A DNA stretch of 64,000 nt from JANMAT01 sp031359995 (GTDB lineage Bacteria > Actinomycetota > Acidimicrobiia > Acidimicrobiales > Ilumatobacteraceae), in the NCBI GenBank assembly GCA_031359995.1, contig JANMAT010000075.1:62001-126000 (forward strand), given 5' to 3'. Below, piece by piece: positions 49,794 to 57,025 of the stretch; position 1 is the first letter of the stretch, and each line of letters begins with the position of its first letter. The notes below the pieces were generated by a model that was not told the DNA's origin, did not search any database, and saw nothing but the letters and a program-made list of their open reading frames with translations. The position numbers and the translations under genes were made by a program.

Positions 49794-51287
49794 TCACGCC
49801 TCGGTGACCGCGACCCGGTCCTCGGGGTTCAGCTCCTCGAGCTCCATGTGGGCCGTCTCGGGGTACGTGGTCAGCACGAGCGCGGCGACGATCAGTTCGC
49901 CCAGGGCGAGCACGCCCATCACCAGTGCGTAGCTGGCGTGGTCGAGCCAGGCGCCGGCCACCAGGAGCCCGCCGGCGCCCCCGAGCAGCGCCGCACCGGT
50001 GATGAGCCCGCTGGCCAGCCCCCGGCTGCCCGTCGGGAACAGCTCGGTGCGGTAGACGGCGAGGGCCGGATACGACAGACCACCGAGCACCGCACCGGTG
50101 ACGGCCACGATCCACAGCATCCCGCCGCCCACCGAGTAGCTCCACACCGTGAACGCGGTGGCGCCCAGCAGGCAGCCCACCGCGAGGTGACGTCGGCCCC
50201 GCAGGTCGGCGAGCTTGCCACCGACGAGCAGGCCGAGCCCGCCTGGCGTCTGCGTACCCAACGTGAACGCGCTGATCATCGTGTTGTTGAAGCCGCGCAC
50301 GTTCTCCAGGTAGCGGTTCTGGAACACCGACGCCGGTGCCACGAACACGTTGGCGCACGCCGCCGCGACCAGCAGGATCCAGAACCGGCGCCCGTGGGGG
50401 CGGCGGTGCTCGCCCTGGTGCTGCTCGAAGCGCAGCGTCTCGGGCAGGAGGCGGTGCAGCGACCACGCGATCGTCAGCAGCACCAGTGGCAGGACGTACA
50501 CGAGCCGCCACGCCCGGGGGCCGATGTCGGCCAGGGGCAGGGCGAGCACGCACAGGCCGGCGCCCATGCCCGCCGACATGGCGAGGATGCTGAGCGCGTA
50601 CGTGCGGCTGTTGCGGGGCACCTCCTCGGTGGCGACCACGGCGATGAGCAGATCGAGGCTGATGGCCAGCGGGCGGGCCACCGTCTGGGTCGCGGTGAGC
50701 ACACCGAAGGTGGGTGCGACGGCCCCGAGCGCGCCCAACGCAGGCGCGCCCCACGCCGCCACCAGGATCATGCGGCGCCGCCCGATGCGGTCGGCCAGGT
50801 ACCACAGGGGCACGGCCAGCACGATGCCGATGCGCACGACGGTGGCGGCCACGCCCTGGCCGCTGGAGCCGACACCGAACTCGTCGGTGGCCCGGTGCGC
50901 GGTCTGCGTGAACAACGTGTTCACGTACCCGGCGATCAACGAGCCGCCGGCCAACAGCCCGAGCACCATCGTCTGGCGGGCGTCGAGGCGATCGGGGGGC
51001 GACCACCACGGCCGGCGACCGTCGAGCGCCGGGCGATGGCGCAGCGACCGGCGTACGAGCGGGCCGAACAGCCAACGGAACCACGGCAGCACGAGCCGGT
51101 AGTCGACGGTCTCGGTGACCGCACCGGCCTCTCGGGCGACGGTGCGCTCGTAGGCCACGAACGGACCGTGCGCCTGGCGGAACACGCCGTCACCGTCGGC
51201 CGACTCGAGCAGCAGATCGTCACGCGGGGTGAGGGCCCGTGCCGCTTCAGGGGAACCTTCGGCCCATCGCATCCGGACCTCAGGCAC
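49794..51287 (-). CDS. Major facilitator superfamily transporter with a cytoplasmic N-terminal extension
   Basis: 497 aa from GTG at 51287, supported by TACACT exactly six bases upstream. About 12 membrane helices lie between residues 105 and 475. The loop 2-3 signature is LADRIGRRRMIL and the equivalent in the second half is LADLRGRRHLAV. The sugar-transporter-like NRYLENVRGF and PETAHMELEEL are also seen. The first 100 residues are hydrophilic, with a pattern VFRQAHGPFVAYERTV and then VDYRLVLPWFRWLFGP-type residues; this part may be a small regulatory domain. Substrate unknown. It diverges from murA with a shared 35-base promoter region. Confidence 0.85.
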   Translation of the reverse strand: MPEVRMRWAEGSPEAARALTPRDDLLLESADGDGVFRQAHGPFVAYERTVAREAGAVTETVDYRLVLPWFRWLFGPLVRRSLRHRPALDGRRPWWSPPDRLDARQTMVLGLLAGGSLIAGYVNTLFTQTAHRATDEFGVGSSGQGVAATVVRIGIVLAVPLWYLADRIGRRRMILVAAWGAPALGALGAVAPTFGVLTATQTVARPLAISLDLLIAVVATEEVPRNSRTYALSILAMSAGMGAGLCVLALPLADIGPRAWRLVYVLPLVLLTIAWSLHRLLPETLRFEQHQGEHRRPHGRRFWILLVAAACANVFVAPASVFQNRYLENVRGFNNTMISAFTLGTQTPGGLGLLVGGKLADLRGRRHLAVGCLLGATAFTVWSYSVGGGMLWIVAVTGAVLGGLSYPALAVYRTELFPTGSRGLASGLITGAALLGGAGGLLVAGAWLDHASYALVMGVLALGELIVAALVLTTYPETAHMELEELNPEDRVAVTEA

Positions 51288-51293
51288 CGGGCG

Positions 51294-51299
51294 AGTGTA
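51294..51299 (-). promoter_or_regulatory. -10-like hexamer TACACT, leaderless start of the MFS gene
   Basis: On the minus strand TACACT is followed by six bases and GTG 51287. It lies 11 bases from the plus-strand murA hexamer, so the two promoters overlap. Confidence 0.5.
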
Positions 51300-51310
51300 C
51301 CGAGACGTGC

Positions 51311-51316
51311 CATGCT
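51311..51316 (+). promoter_or_regulatory. -10-like hexamer CATGCT, leaderless start of murA
   Basis: CATGCT is followed by exactly six bases and GTG 51323. The hexamer is the same as that before the Septum_form lipoprotein. Confidence 0.4.
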
Positions 51317-51322
51317 GGAGCC

Positions 51323-52582
51323 GTGCAGCGCCTGGCGATCCGCTCCTGTGGCCCGCTGACCGGCGAGGTCCGGGTGGGTGGGGCCAAGAACTCGGTGCTC
51401 AAGCTGATGGCGGCCACACTGCTGGCCCCCGGGCGCTACGAGCTGACCAACGTGCCGTCCATCGCCGACGTGCCCGTGATGGCCAACCTGCTCGAGGTCA
51501 TGGGCGTGCGCGCCGAGCGGCCCTCGGCCGATGTCGTGATGCTGCACGTACCCGAGGAGCTGCGGCCCGAGGCGCCCTACGAGTTGGCCGAACAGATCCG
51601 GGCGTCCATCAACGTGCTCGGCCCGCTGCTGGCCCGGTGTGGCCGGGCCCTCGTCGCCATGCCCGGCGGCGACGACTTCGGCACCCGCCCCATCGACATG
51701 CACGTCGCCGCGCTGGAGTCGATGGGCGCCGAGTTCCAGCTGCGCCACGGCGACCTCGATGCGTGCGCGCCGTCGGGTCTGCACGGCACCGAGATCACCT
51801 TCGAGTTCCCGAGCGTCGGCGCCACCGAGAACGTGGTGATGGCCGCCGTGGGGGCCAAGGGCACCACCGTGCTCGACAACGCCGCGCGCGAGCCCGAGAT
51901 CGTCGACCTGTGCCACTTCCTGGTGGCCATGGGGGCCGAGATCGAGGGCATCGGGTCGCCGACGCTCGTGGTGCGCGGCGTACCGGTGACCGACCTGCGG
52001 CCGGTGGCCCACCGCGTGGTACCCGACCGCATCGAGGCGGCCACCTACCTGGCCGCGGTGGGTGTGGTCGGCGGCGACATCACGGTGCACGGCGCGGTGG
52101 CCGGCCACATGGAGATGCTGGTGCGCAAGCTCACCGAGATGGGCATGGTCATCACCGACACGGGCACCGGGCTGTGGGCCAAGGCTCCCGAACGGCTGCG
52201 CTCGGTCGACGTGGCCACCCTGCCGTACCCGGGCGTGGCCACCGACGTGAAGCCGGTGCTCACCGCCATGCTGTCCGTAGCCGACGGTGTCGGCATCCTC
52301 ACCGAGAACCTGTTCTCCGGCCGCTTTCGCTACGTGGCCGAGCTCGTGCGCCTGGGCGCCGACATCCGCACCGACGCCCACCATGCCGTCGTGCGGGGCG
52401 TGCCCCGCCTGTCGGGTGCGCCGGTGCGGGCCTACGACATCCGCGCCGGCGCGTCACTGGTGATCGCCGCGCTGGCCGCCGAGGGCACCACCGTCATCAG
52501 CGATGCCCACCACCTCGACCGCGGCTACGGCGACATGGCGGCCAAGCTCGCCGGGCTGGGCGTGCAGGTCGACGTCGACTGA
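51323..52582 (+). CDS. murA: UDP-N-acetylglucosamine 1-carboxyvinyltransferase
   Basis: 419 aa from GTG 51323; with this start Lys22 of GGAKNSVLK has the same number as in E. coli MurA. It transfers enolpyruvate from PEP to UDP-GlcNAc, the first committed step of peptidoglycan synthesis. The active-site loop reads MPGGDDFGTRPIDMH: the usual Cys is replaced by Asp117, as in mycobacteria and chlamydiae. The enzyme should be active but not alkylated by fosfomycin. NVLGPLLAR, ATDVKPVLTA and GYGDMAAKLAGLG are further family motifs. It diverges from the MFS gene. Confidence 0.95.
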   Translation: MQRLAIRSCGPLTGEVRVGGAKNSVLKLMAATLLAPGRYELTNVPSIADVPVMANLLEVMGVRAERPSADVVMLHVPEELRPEAPYELAEQIRASINVLGPLLARCGRALVAMPGGDDFGTRPIDMHVAALESMGAEFQLRHGDLDACAPSGLHGTEITFEFPSVGATENVVMAAVGAKGTTVLDNAAREPEIVDLCHFLVAMGAEIEGIGSPTLVVRGVPVTDLRPVAHRVVPDRIEAATYLAAVGVVGGDITVHGAVAGHMEMLVRKLTEMGMVITDTGTGLWAKAPERLRSVDVATLPYPGVATDVKPVLTAMLSVADGVGILTENLFSGRFRYVAELVRLGADIRTDAHHAVVRGVPRLSGAPVRAYDIRAGASLVIAALAAEGTTVISDAHHLDRGYGDMAAKLAGLGVQVDVD

Positions 52583-52591
52583 ACCGGGGAC

Positions 52592-52729
52592 TCACTCGTC
52601 CTTGGGAGGGGTCTGGCCCGACGCGGCCTTGGCCCGTCGGCTGGCCACCCGGAGCAGGAGGACCACGACGGCGATCGGGATGAGGACCATGAGCATCTCG
52701 TCCCACCCGCCCTGGTGTGCGAGCACCAC
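52592..52729 (-). CDS. 45-aa single-helix membrane protein
   Basis: Starts with GTG 52729; GGAGG (52736-52740) lies 6 bases upstream. After VVLAHQGGWDEM there is one membrane helix (LMVLIPIAVVVLLLRVA, about residues 13-29) and a basic, then acidic tail ending TPPKDE. Similar short 'LAH..GW' proteins occur in Actinobacteria but no function is known to me. It converges on murA with a 9-base gap. Upstream, a hairpin and a TAGCCT promoter-like hexamer (minus, 52778-52783) fit a short, independent transcript. Confidence 0.6.
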   Translation of the reverse strand: MVLAHQGGWDEMLMVLIPIAVVVLLLRVASRRAKAASGQTPPKDE

Positions 52730-52744
52730 GTCCAGCCTCCTGTT

Positions 52745-52771
52745 GTTCGCCCGTCCCGCCGAGACGGGAAC
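52745..52771 (-). promoter_or_regulatory. Hairpin in the 5' region of the 45-aa membrane protein gene
   Basis: CCCGTC (52750-52755) pairs with GACGGG (52763-52768), extended by GTT/AAC (52745-52747 with 52769-52771) across a 2-base bulge. It lies between the TAGCCT hexamer and the Shine-Dalgarno, 5 bases before the latter, so it would form near the 5' end of the mRNA and could stabilise it or affect ribosome access. Confidence 0.4.
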
Positions 52772-52933
52772 ATCCGGAGGCTACCGCGCGTTGATGACAG
52801 CGGTGCTGCCCGCACGTGTCACCTCGATGGTCGCAACCTTGCTCGCGACCTCCGGATGGCGCTGGTCGGGTGCGGCCCGCCACAATGACCGGGCACTCCC
52901 TACGGGGTGTCCCTGAACCATTCGGAGACGAGC

Positions 52934-53158
52934 GTGCGCGCGCAGGTCGAGCAGACGATCGAAGTCATCCGTCCGGCCCTCCAGGCCGACGGCGGCGACA
53001 TCATCCTGCGCGAGGTCGATGAGGCCACCGGTGTGGTGAGTGTCACACTCATCGGCGCCTGTGCGTCCTGCCCGGCGTCCACGCAGACGCTGAAGGCCGG
53101 CATCGAGCGCATCATGCGTGACCGGGTGGAGGGCGTGACCGAGGTCGTGGCTGTCTAG
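52934..53158 (+). CDS. NFU-domain Fe-S cluster scaffold
   Basis: 74 aa from GTG 52934 (GGAG about 7 bases upstream); GTG 52907 would add 9 residues and cannot be excluded. It is a single NifU-like C-terminal domain: EVIRPALQADGGDI, then VSVTLIGACASCPAS with the Cys-x2-Cys that binds the cluster between two subunits, and the final VEGVTEVVAV. It passes 4Fe-4S clusters to target enzymes. CACAAT at 52881-52886 may be the -10. The stop overlaps the next start. Confidence 0.88.
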   Translation: MRAQVEQTIEVIRPALQADGGDIILREVDEATGVVSVTLIGACASCPASTQTLKAGIERIMRDRVEGVTEVVAV

Positions 53159-54123
53159 TGGCGGCCCGTAGTCGCGACCCCGAAGAGCTGCTCGGGCAGG
53201 CCCGTGGGGGCGACCGTGCCGCGCTGGCCCGGCTGCTGTCGATGGTCGAGCGCGGGGGCGACGACGCCCGCACCATCTCGCGCCTGGTGTACGGCCTGGG
53301 CGGCACCGCCTACACGGTCGGGCTCACCGGGGCCCCGGGCGCCGGCAAGTCGACCCTCACCAGCGCGCTCATCGGCCACCTCCGCGCCATGCGGCAAGAG
53401 GTCGCCGTCCTCGCCATCGACCCGACGTCGCCGTTCTCCGGCGGCGCCATCCTGGGCGATCGCGTGCGCATGCAGGACCACGCCCTCGACGCGGGCGTGT
53501 TCATCCGGTCGATGGCCACGCGCGGCCACCTGGGCGGCCTGTCGCTGGCCACGCCCGAGGCCATCCGCCTGCTCGACGCCGTGGGCCGCCAGACCGTGCT
53601 CGTGGAGACCGTCGGCGTGGGCCAGGTCGAGGTCGAGATCGCCGGCAAGGCCGACACCACCGTGGTGGTCGTGAACCCGGGCTGGGGCGACAGCGTGCAG
53701 GCCAACAAGGCCGGCCTCATGGAGATCGCCGACGTGTTCGTGATCAACAAGGCCGACCGCAAGGGGGTCGAGGAGACACGCCGCGACCTCGACCTCATGC
53801 TCGACCTGTCCGATCTGTCGGAGCTGGGCGACTGGCGACCGCCGATCATCGCCACCATCGCCGCCGAGAACAAGGGCGTCGCCGAGCTGTGGGACGCGGT
53901 CACGCAGCACCGGGCCCACATCGAGGCCAATGGCTTCCTGGCCAAGCGCCGCGCCTCGCGCCTGCGCGACGAGCTGCGCCACATCGTGGCCCGGCGGCTC
54001 GAGATCAGGGCCCGCGAGATCTGCACCGGCGACCGTTGGGACCAGCTGGCCCGCGAGGTGCTCGACCGCAGCACCGACCCGTGGACGGCGGCCGACGAGA
54101 TGCTCGAGGGCGTCGGCGCCTAG
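53158..54123 (+). CDS. meaB: MeaB/ArgK-type P-loop GTPase (G3E family)
   Basis: 321 aa from GTG 53158, which shares a base with the TAG of the NFU gene. Walker A is GAPGAGKST (residues 58-66), Walker B VETVGVGQVE, and NKAD gives guanine specificity. VAVLAIDPTSPFSGGAILGDR and DRVRMQDH are typical. MeaB proteins guard and load adenosylcobalamin in methylmalonyl-CoA mutase. The mutase is not in the window, but the next gene is an enoyl-CoA hydratase, so acyl-CoA metabolism is the likely setting. Confidence 0.92.
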   Translation: MAARSRDPEELLGQARGGDRAALARLLSMVERGGDDARTISRLVYGLGGTAYTVGLTGAPGAGKSTLTSALIGHLRAMRQEVAVLAIDPTSPFSGGAILGDRVRMQDHALDAGVFIRSMATRGHLGGLSLATPEAIRLLDAVGRQTVLVETVGVGQVEVEIAGKADTTVVVVNPGWGDSVQANKAGLMEIADVFVINKADRKGVEETRRDLDLMLDLSDLSELGDWRPPIIATIAAENKGVAELWDAVTQHRAHIEANGFLAKRRASRLRDELRHIVARRLEIRAREICTGDRWDQLAREVLDRSTDPWTAADEMLEGVGA

Positions 54124-54146
54124 CCCGAGCACTAACGTCGGGCTCC

Positions 54147-54932
54147 ATGGCCGACGACGCTCCCGTGTACGTGCACCTCGAACGCCGCGACGACGGCGTG
54201 GCCGTGGTGCGCCTCGACAACCCGAAGGTGAACGCGCTGAAGGGTGTGCTCATCGGTCAGCTGCGCGCCATCGCCCTGCAGCTCCAGGCCGACCCTCCCG
54301 GCGCCGTCGTGGTGACCGGTGGCGAGCGGATCTTCGCCGCCGGCGCCGACATCAGCGAGTTCGGTGGGCCGGCCGAGGCCGGCCCCATCGCCAACAACAT
54401 CCACGAGGCGCTCGACGCGCTGGCCGCCGTGCCCCGCATGGTGATCGCCGCGGTGGCCGGCTACGCGCTGGGCGGCGGTTGCGAGCTGGCGCTGGCCTGC
54501 GACTACCGCATCGCCTCCACCAGGGCCGTGTTCGGCCAGCCCGAGATCCTGCTCGGCATCATCCCCGGCGGTGGCGGCACCCAGCGTCTGGCGCGCGCCG
54601 TGGGCGCCGCCCGGGGCAAGGAGCTCATGATGACCGGCCGCCAGGTGAACGCCGAGGAGGCGCTGCGCATCGGTCTGGCCGACGAGGTCGTGGAGCTCGA
54701 GCAGCTGCACGAGCGGGCGTTCGCGCTGGCCGCCGAACTGGCCCGCGGTGCCGTGGTGAGCCAGGGTCTCGTGAAGCGGGCGGTCGACCGCGGGCTGTCG
54801 AGCTCGTTGGTCGACGGGTTGCTGCTCGAGCGCGAGCTGTTCGTGGACGCCTTCCGCACCGACGACAGCCAGATCGGCGTGAAGAGCTTCCTGGAGCAGG
54901 GGCCGGGCCAGGCCCAGTTCACCGGTCGCTGA
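54147..54932 (+). CDS. Enoyl-CoA hydratase/isomerase
   Basis: 261 aa from ATG 54147; TAACGT lies 8 bases upstream. The crotonase fold is shown by FAAGADISEF (oxyanion Ala/Gly), GYALGGGCELALACDYRIAS and FGQPEILLGIIPGGGGTQRL with the Glu that acts on water. Both Glu of true hydratases are present (in GGCELA and GQPEI). It hydrates 2-enoyl-CoA in beta-oxidation or a related pathway. Its 3' end overlaps the convergent dioxygenase gene by 14 bases. Confidence 0.92.
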   Translation: MADDAPVYVHLERRDDGVAVVRLDNPKVNALKGVLIGQLRAIALQLQADPPGAVVVTGGERIFAAGADISEFGGPAEAGPIANNIHEALDALAAVPRMVIAAVAGYALGGGCELALACDYRIASTRAVFGQPEILLGIIPGGGGTQRLARAVGAARGKELMMTGRQVNAEEALRIGLADEVVELEQLHERAFALAAELARGAVVSQGLVKRAVDRGLSSSLVDGLLLERELFVDAFRTDDSQIGVKSFLEQGPGQAQFTGR

Positions 54933-55692
54933 TCACCGGGTTCAGGGGCGACGCCGCCAGGTCGCCGGGTGCGCAGCCCGGCAGCCACGTCACCAGATCG
55001 TTGCGTTGCGCGGTGTTGGACGGCTCGCGCACCCGCTCGCCGTCGGCGAACCAGATCACCGTCATCACGGCGCGCATGGTGTCGGTGTCGTTGCGCGTGG
55101 CGCGGTGCAGCGTCCACCCGTCGTGGAACGTGGCGTCGCCGGCCCGCATGGCGCCGTGGGTCGTGAGGGCGAAGCCCCGCTCGGCCACCAGCGAGTCGAA
55201 GTCGGCCTCGGACGCATCGGAGATGACCGTGCCGCCGAGTGCGCCGTGGCGGTGGGTGCCGTCGGCGAAGGTCATCGCGCCCATCTCGGGCACGACGTCG
55301 ACGAGCGGCATCCACATCGTGATGCAACGGTTGCCGTCGAGGGGCCAGTAGATCGCGTCCTGGTGCCACGGCGTGAAGCCGCCCCCCGGCTCCTTGAACA
55401 GCGCCTGGTCGTGGTAGAGCCGGACACGCTCGACGCCGAGCAGCGCCGCCGCGGTGGCGGCGAGATGAGGGGAGCGCACGAAGCGCTCGATGGTGGCATC
55501 GCGCCGCCAGAGGTTCATCAGCTGCGGGAACGCCTTGTCGTAGGTGGAGCGCTCGGCCAGCGGCGGGGCCACGGCGCGGGCCTGCTCGACGACGGCGGCG
55601 ACGGCTGGGCGGTAGACGGCCACCTCGGCCGCGTCCATGAGGCCCTCCACGCGGGTGTGGCCGTCGCGCCGGTACTGCTCGGTCGTGGACAT
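54919..55692 (-). CDS. Phytanoyl-CoA dioxygenase (PhyH) family protein
   Basis: 257 aa from ATG 55692 (an upstream ATG at 55704 lies within the operator). The Fe(II) ligands are His110-x-Asp112 (WHQDAIYWP) and His196 (WTLHRATRN). FADGTHRHG and MWMPLVDVVPEMGAM are also typical. It is a 2-oxoglutarate/O2-dependent hydroxylase; the family acts on acyl-CoAs, amino acids or natural products. It is divergent from a second PhyH gene, with which it shares a palindromic site. Its 3' end overlaps the enoyl-CoA hydratase gene by 14 bases. Confidence 0.88.
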   Translation of the reverse strand: MSTTEQYRRDGHTRVEGLMDAAEVAVYRPAVAAVVEQARAVAPPLAERSTYDKAFPQLMNLWRRDATIERFVRSPHLAATAAALLGVERVRLYHDQALFKEPGGGFTPWHQDAIYWPLDGNRCITMWMPLVDVVPEMGAMTFADGTHRHGALGGTVISDASEADFDSLVAERGFALTTHGAMRAGDATFHDGWTLHRATRNDTDTMRAVMTVIWFADGERVREPSNTAQRNDLVTWLPGCAPGDLAASPLNPVISDR

Positions 55693-55708
55693 TGATACCA
55701 TCAATATC
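55688..55708. promoter_or_regulatory. Palindromic operator between the two PhyH genes
   Basis: ATTGAT (55691-55696) ACC ATCAAT (55700-55705) is a perfect inverted repeat, extended by GA/TC across one mismatch. It covers the minus-strand start codon and the predicted minus-strand transcription start, so a bound repressor would block that gene and probably the divergent one. No regulator gene is adjacent. Confidence 0.65.
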
Positions 55709-55710
55709 CG

Positions 55711-55720
55711 ATCATACGGT
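55711..55720. promoter_or_regulatory. Overlapping divergent -10 hexamers of the PhyH pair
   Basis: TATGAT on the minus strand (55711-55716) and TACGGT on the plus strand (55715-55720) overlap by two bases. The first is 5/6 to the consensus. Plus-strand transcripts would start near 55727 and have AGGAGG in their leader. Confidence 0.5.
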
Positions 55721-55736
55721 CTCCAGGAGGTCAGCC

Positions 55737-56567
55737 ATGCCGATCGAGCTCACCGAGGGCGACGTGGCCGCCTTCCGCCGCGAGGGCCAACTCGTGGTGC
55801 GGGCCTTCTACACGCCGGCCGAGATGGCGGTGCTGGCCGCCACGTTGGCCGCCGACCGCGCCCTGTCGACGCGTGCCCTGCGGGCGGACGACGGCCACGG
55901 TGGGGCGACCGAGATCGCGCTGTGGAACTTCCCTGGCGACGACGCCTTCGGGGCCCTGGCCCGTGGCGCCCGGCTGGTGGACGCGGCGGGCGCGTTGCTG
56001 GGCGGCGAGGTGTACCACTACCACTCCAAGATCACCGCCAAGCGACCCGGTGGTGGGGGCACGTGGGTGTGGCATCAGGACTACGGCTACTGGTACGGCA
56101 ACGGGTGTCTGCTGCCCGACATGCTCACCGTGGCCATCCCCCTCGATCCGATGTCGGCGGCCAACGGCTGCCTCCAAGTGCTCACCGGTTCCCACCGCAT
56201 GGGTCGCATCGACCACGGCCCCGTCGGCGCCCAGACCGGTGCCGATCCGGCTCGGGTGCAGGCGGCGCGCGGCCGCTTCCCGCAGACCCCGTTCGAGGGC
56301 GAGCCCGGCGACGTCATGTTCTTCCACGCCAACACCCTGCACACCTCGGCACCGAACCTCTCCGGGTCGCCCCGCACCCTGCTGCTGGTGGCGTTCAACA
56401 CGCGCGCCAACGACCCGGTGCGTGAGCACCACCATCCCTGTTACACGCCGCTCGAGGTGCTGGCCGACGACGAGCTGTTGGGTCGGGCCGGGCGCGTCGA
56501 GGGCGACCGGCGGGTCTTCCTGATCGAGGGTTCGGACGCCGTGGTCCCGCGGGGTGCCACCCGCTGA
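55737..56567 (+). CDS. Phytanoyl-CoA dioxygenase (PhyH) family protein
   Basis: 276 aa from ATG 55737, with AGGAGG 6 bases upstream. Fe(II) ligands are His113-x-Asp115 (VWHQDYGYWYGNG) and His202 (FHANTLHTSAPN), with Arg213 as the likely 2-oxoglutarate contact. The sequence VLTGSHRMGRIDHG is typical of ectoine-hydroxylase-like and other small-molecule hydroxylases in this family. It differs strongly from its divergent neighbour, so the two are not a recent duplication. Likely one pathway with two oxidation steps. Confidence 0.88.
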   Translation: MPIELTEGDVAAFRREGQLVVRAFYTPAEMAVLAATLAADRALSTRALRADDGHGGATEIALWNFPGDDAFGALARGARLVDAAGALLGGEVYHYHSKITAKRPGGGGTWVWHQDYGYWYGNGCLLPDMLTVAIPLDPMSAANGCLQVLTGSHRMGRIDHGPVGAQTGADPARVQAARGRFPQTPFEGEPGDVMFFHANTLHTSAPNLSGSPRTLLLVAFNTRANDPVREHHHPCYTPLEVLADDELLGRAGRVEGDRRVFLIEGSDAVVPRGATR

Positions 56568-57025
56568 CCGATGACGTCGGCGTCGGGCCGACAGCGGCTG
56601 CTGCCCGAGGCGGGAGCTGGGCGGAACTGGGCCGGTGCAAAGAAATGATAGTGGCGACCATTCGGCCAGTCATAGTTGTAAAGAGCGCCATGAACGGCCG
56701 GGTCGGCCCCCGATCGCCCGGCGGCCCCTGCCGGGGAGGGTCTGAGCGACGGGTAACTCCCGCGGTGCGTACCCCCACTCACGGCGCCCTTGTCAAGCCC
56801 GACGTTAGTTCTACGACCCTGGCGTAAAAAGGGATCGACAGCGGTCATCTGGCCGCGCCATGTAGGTAAACGGACGGGTCCTACGACAGGGGGCCTACGA
56901 CCCATAGCGGCTGGCACGGTAGGTGTCGTGGGTCTGCACTCTAGAAACAACCGGCCTCGGCGACGAGAGTCTGCGTCAAGCGTGCTCACTCGGGCGGGCA
57001 CCGTAAATGAAAAGGATGTGCCGCG
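56568..57025 (+). other. 458-base gap upstream of the giant peroxidase gene
   Basis: No gene is called here. Elements seen: a partial inverted repeat (ATGA...TGGC at 56647 onward with GCCA...TCAT near 56675), a possible promoter TTGTCA (56790-56795) and TACGAC (56812-56817) with 16 bases between, and two direct CCTACGAC repeats (56880-56887 and 56894-56901). If the promoter is right, the mRNA has a leader of about 200 bases. I looked for c-di-GMP riboswitch cores and found none. A 60-codon frame at 56645 has unlikely composition. Confidence 0.4.

Noticed and set aside
56600..57025. c-di-GMP or c-di-AMP riboswitch before the peroxidase, suggested by two nearby cyclases
   Set aside because: I could not find the conserved core or paired regions of known classes; only simple repeats were visible.
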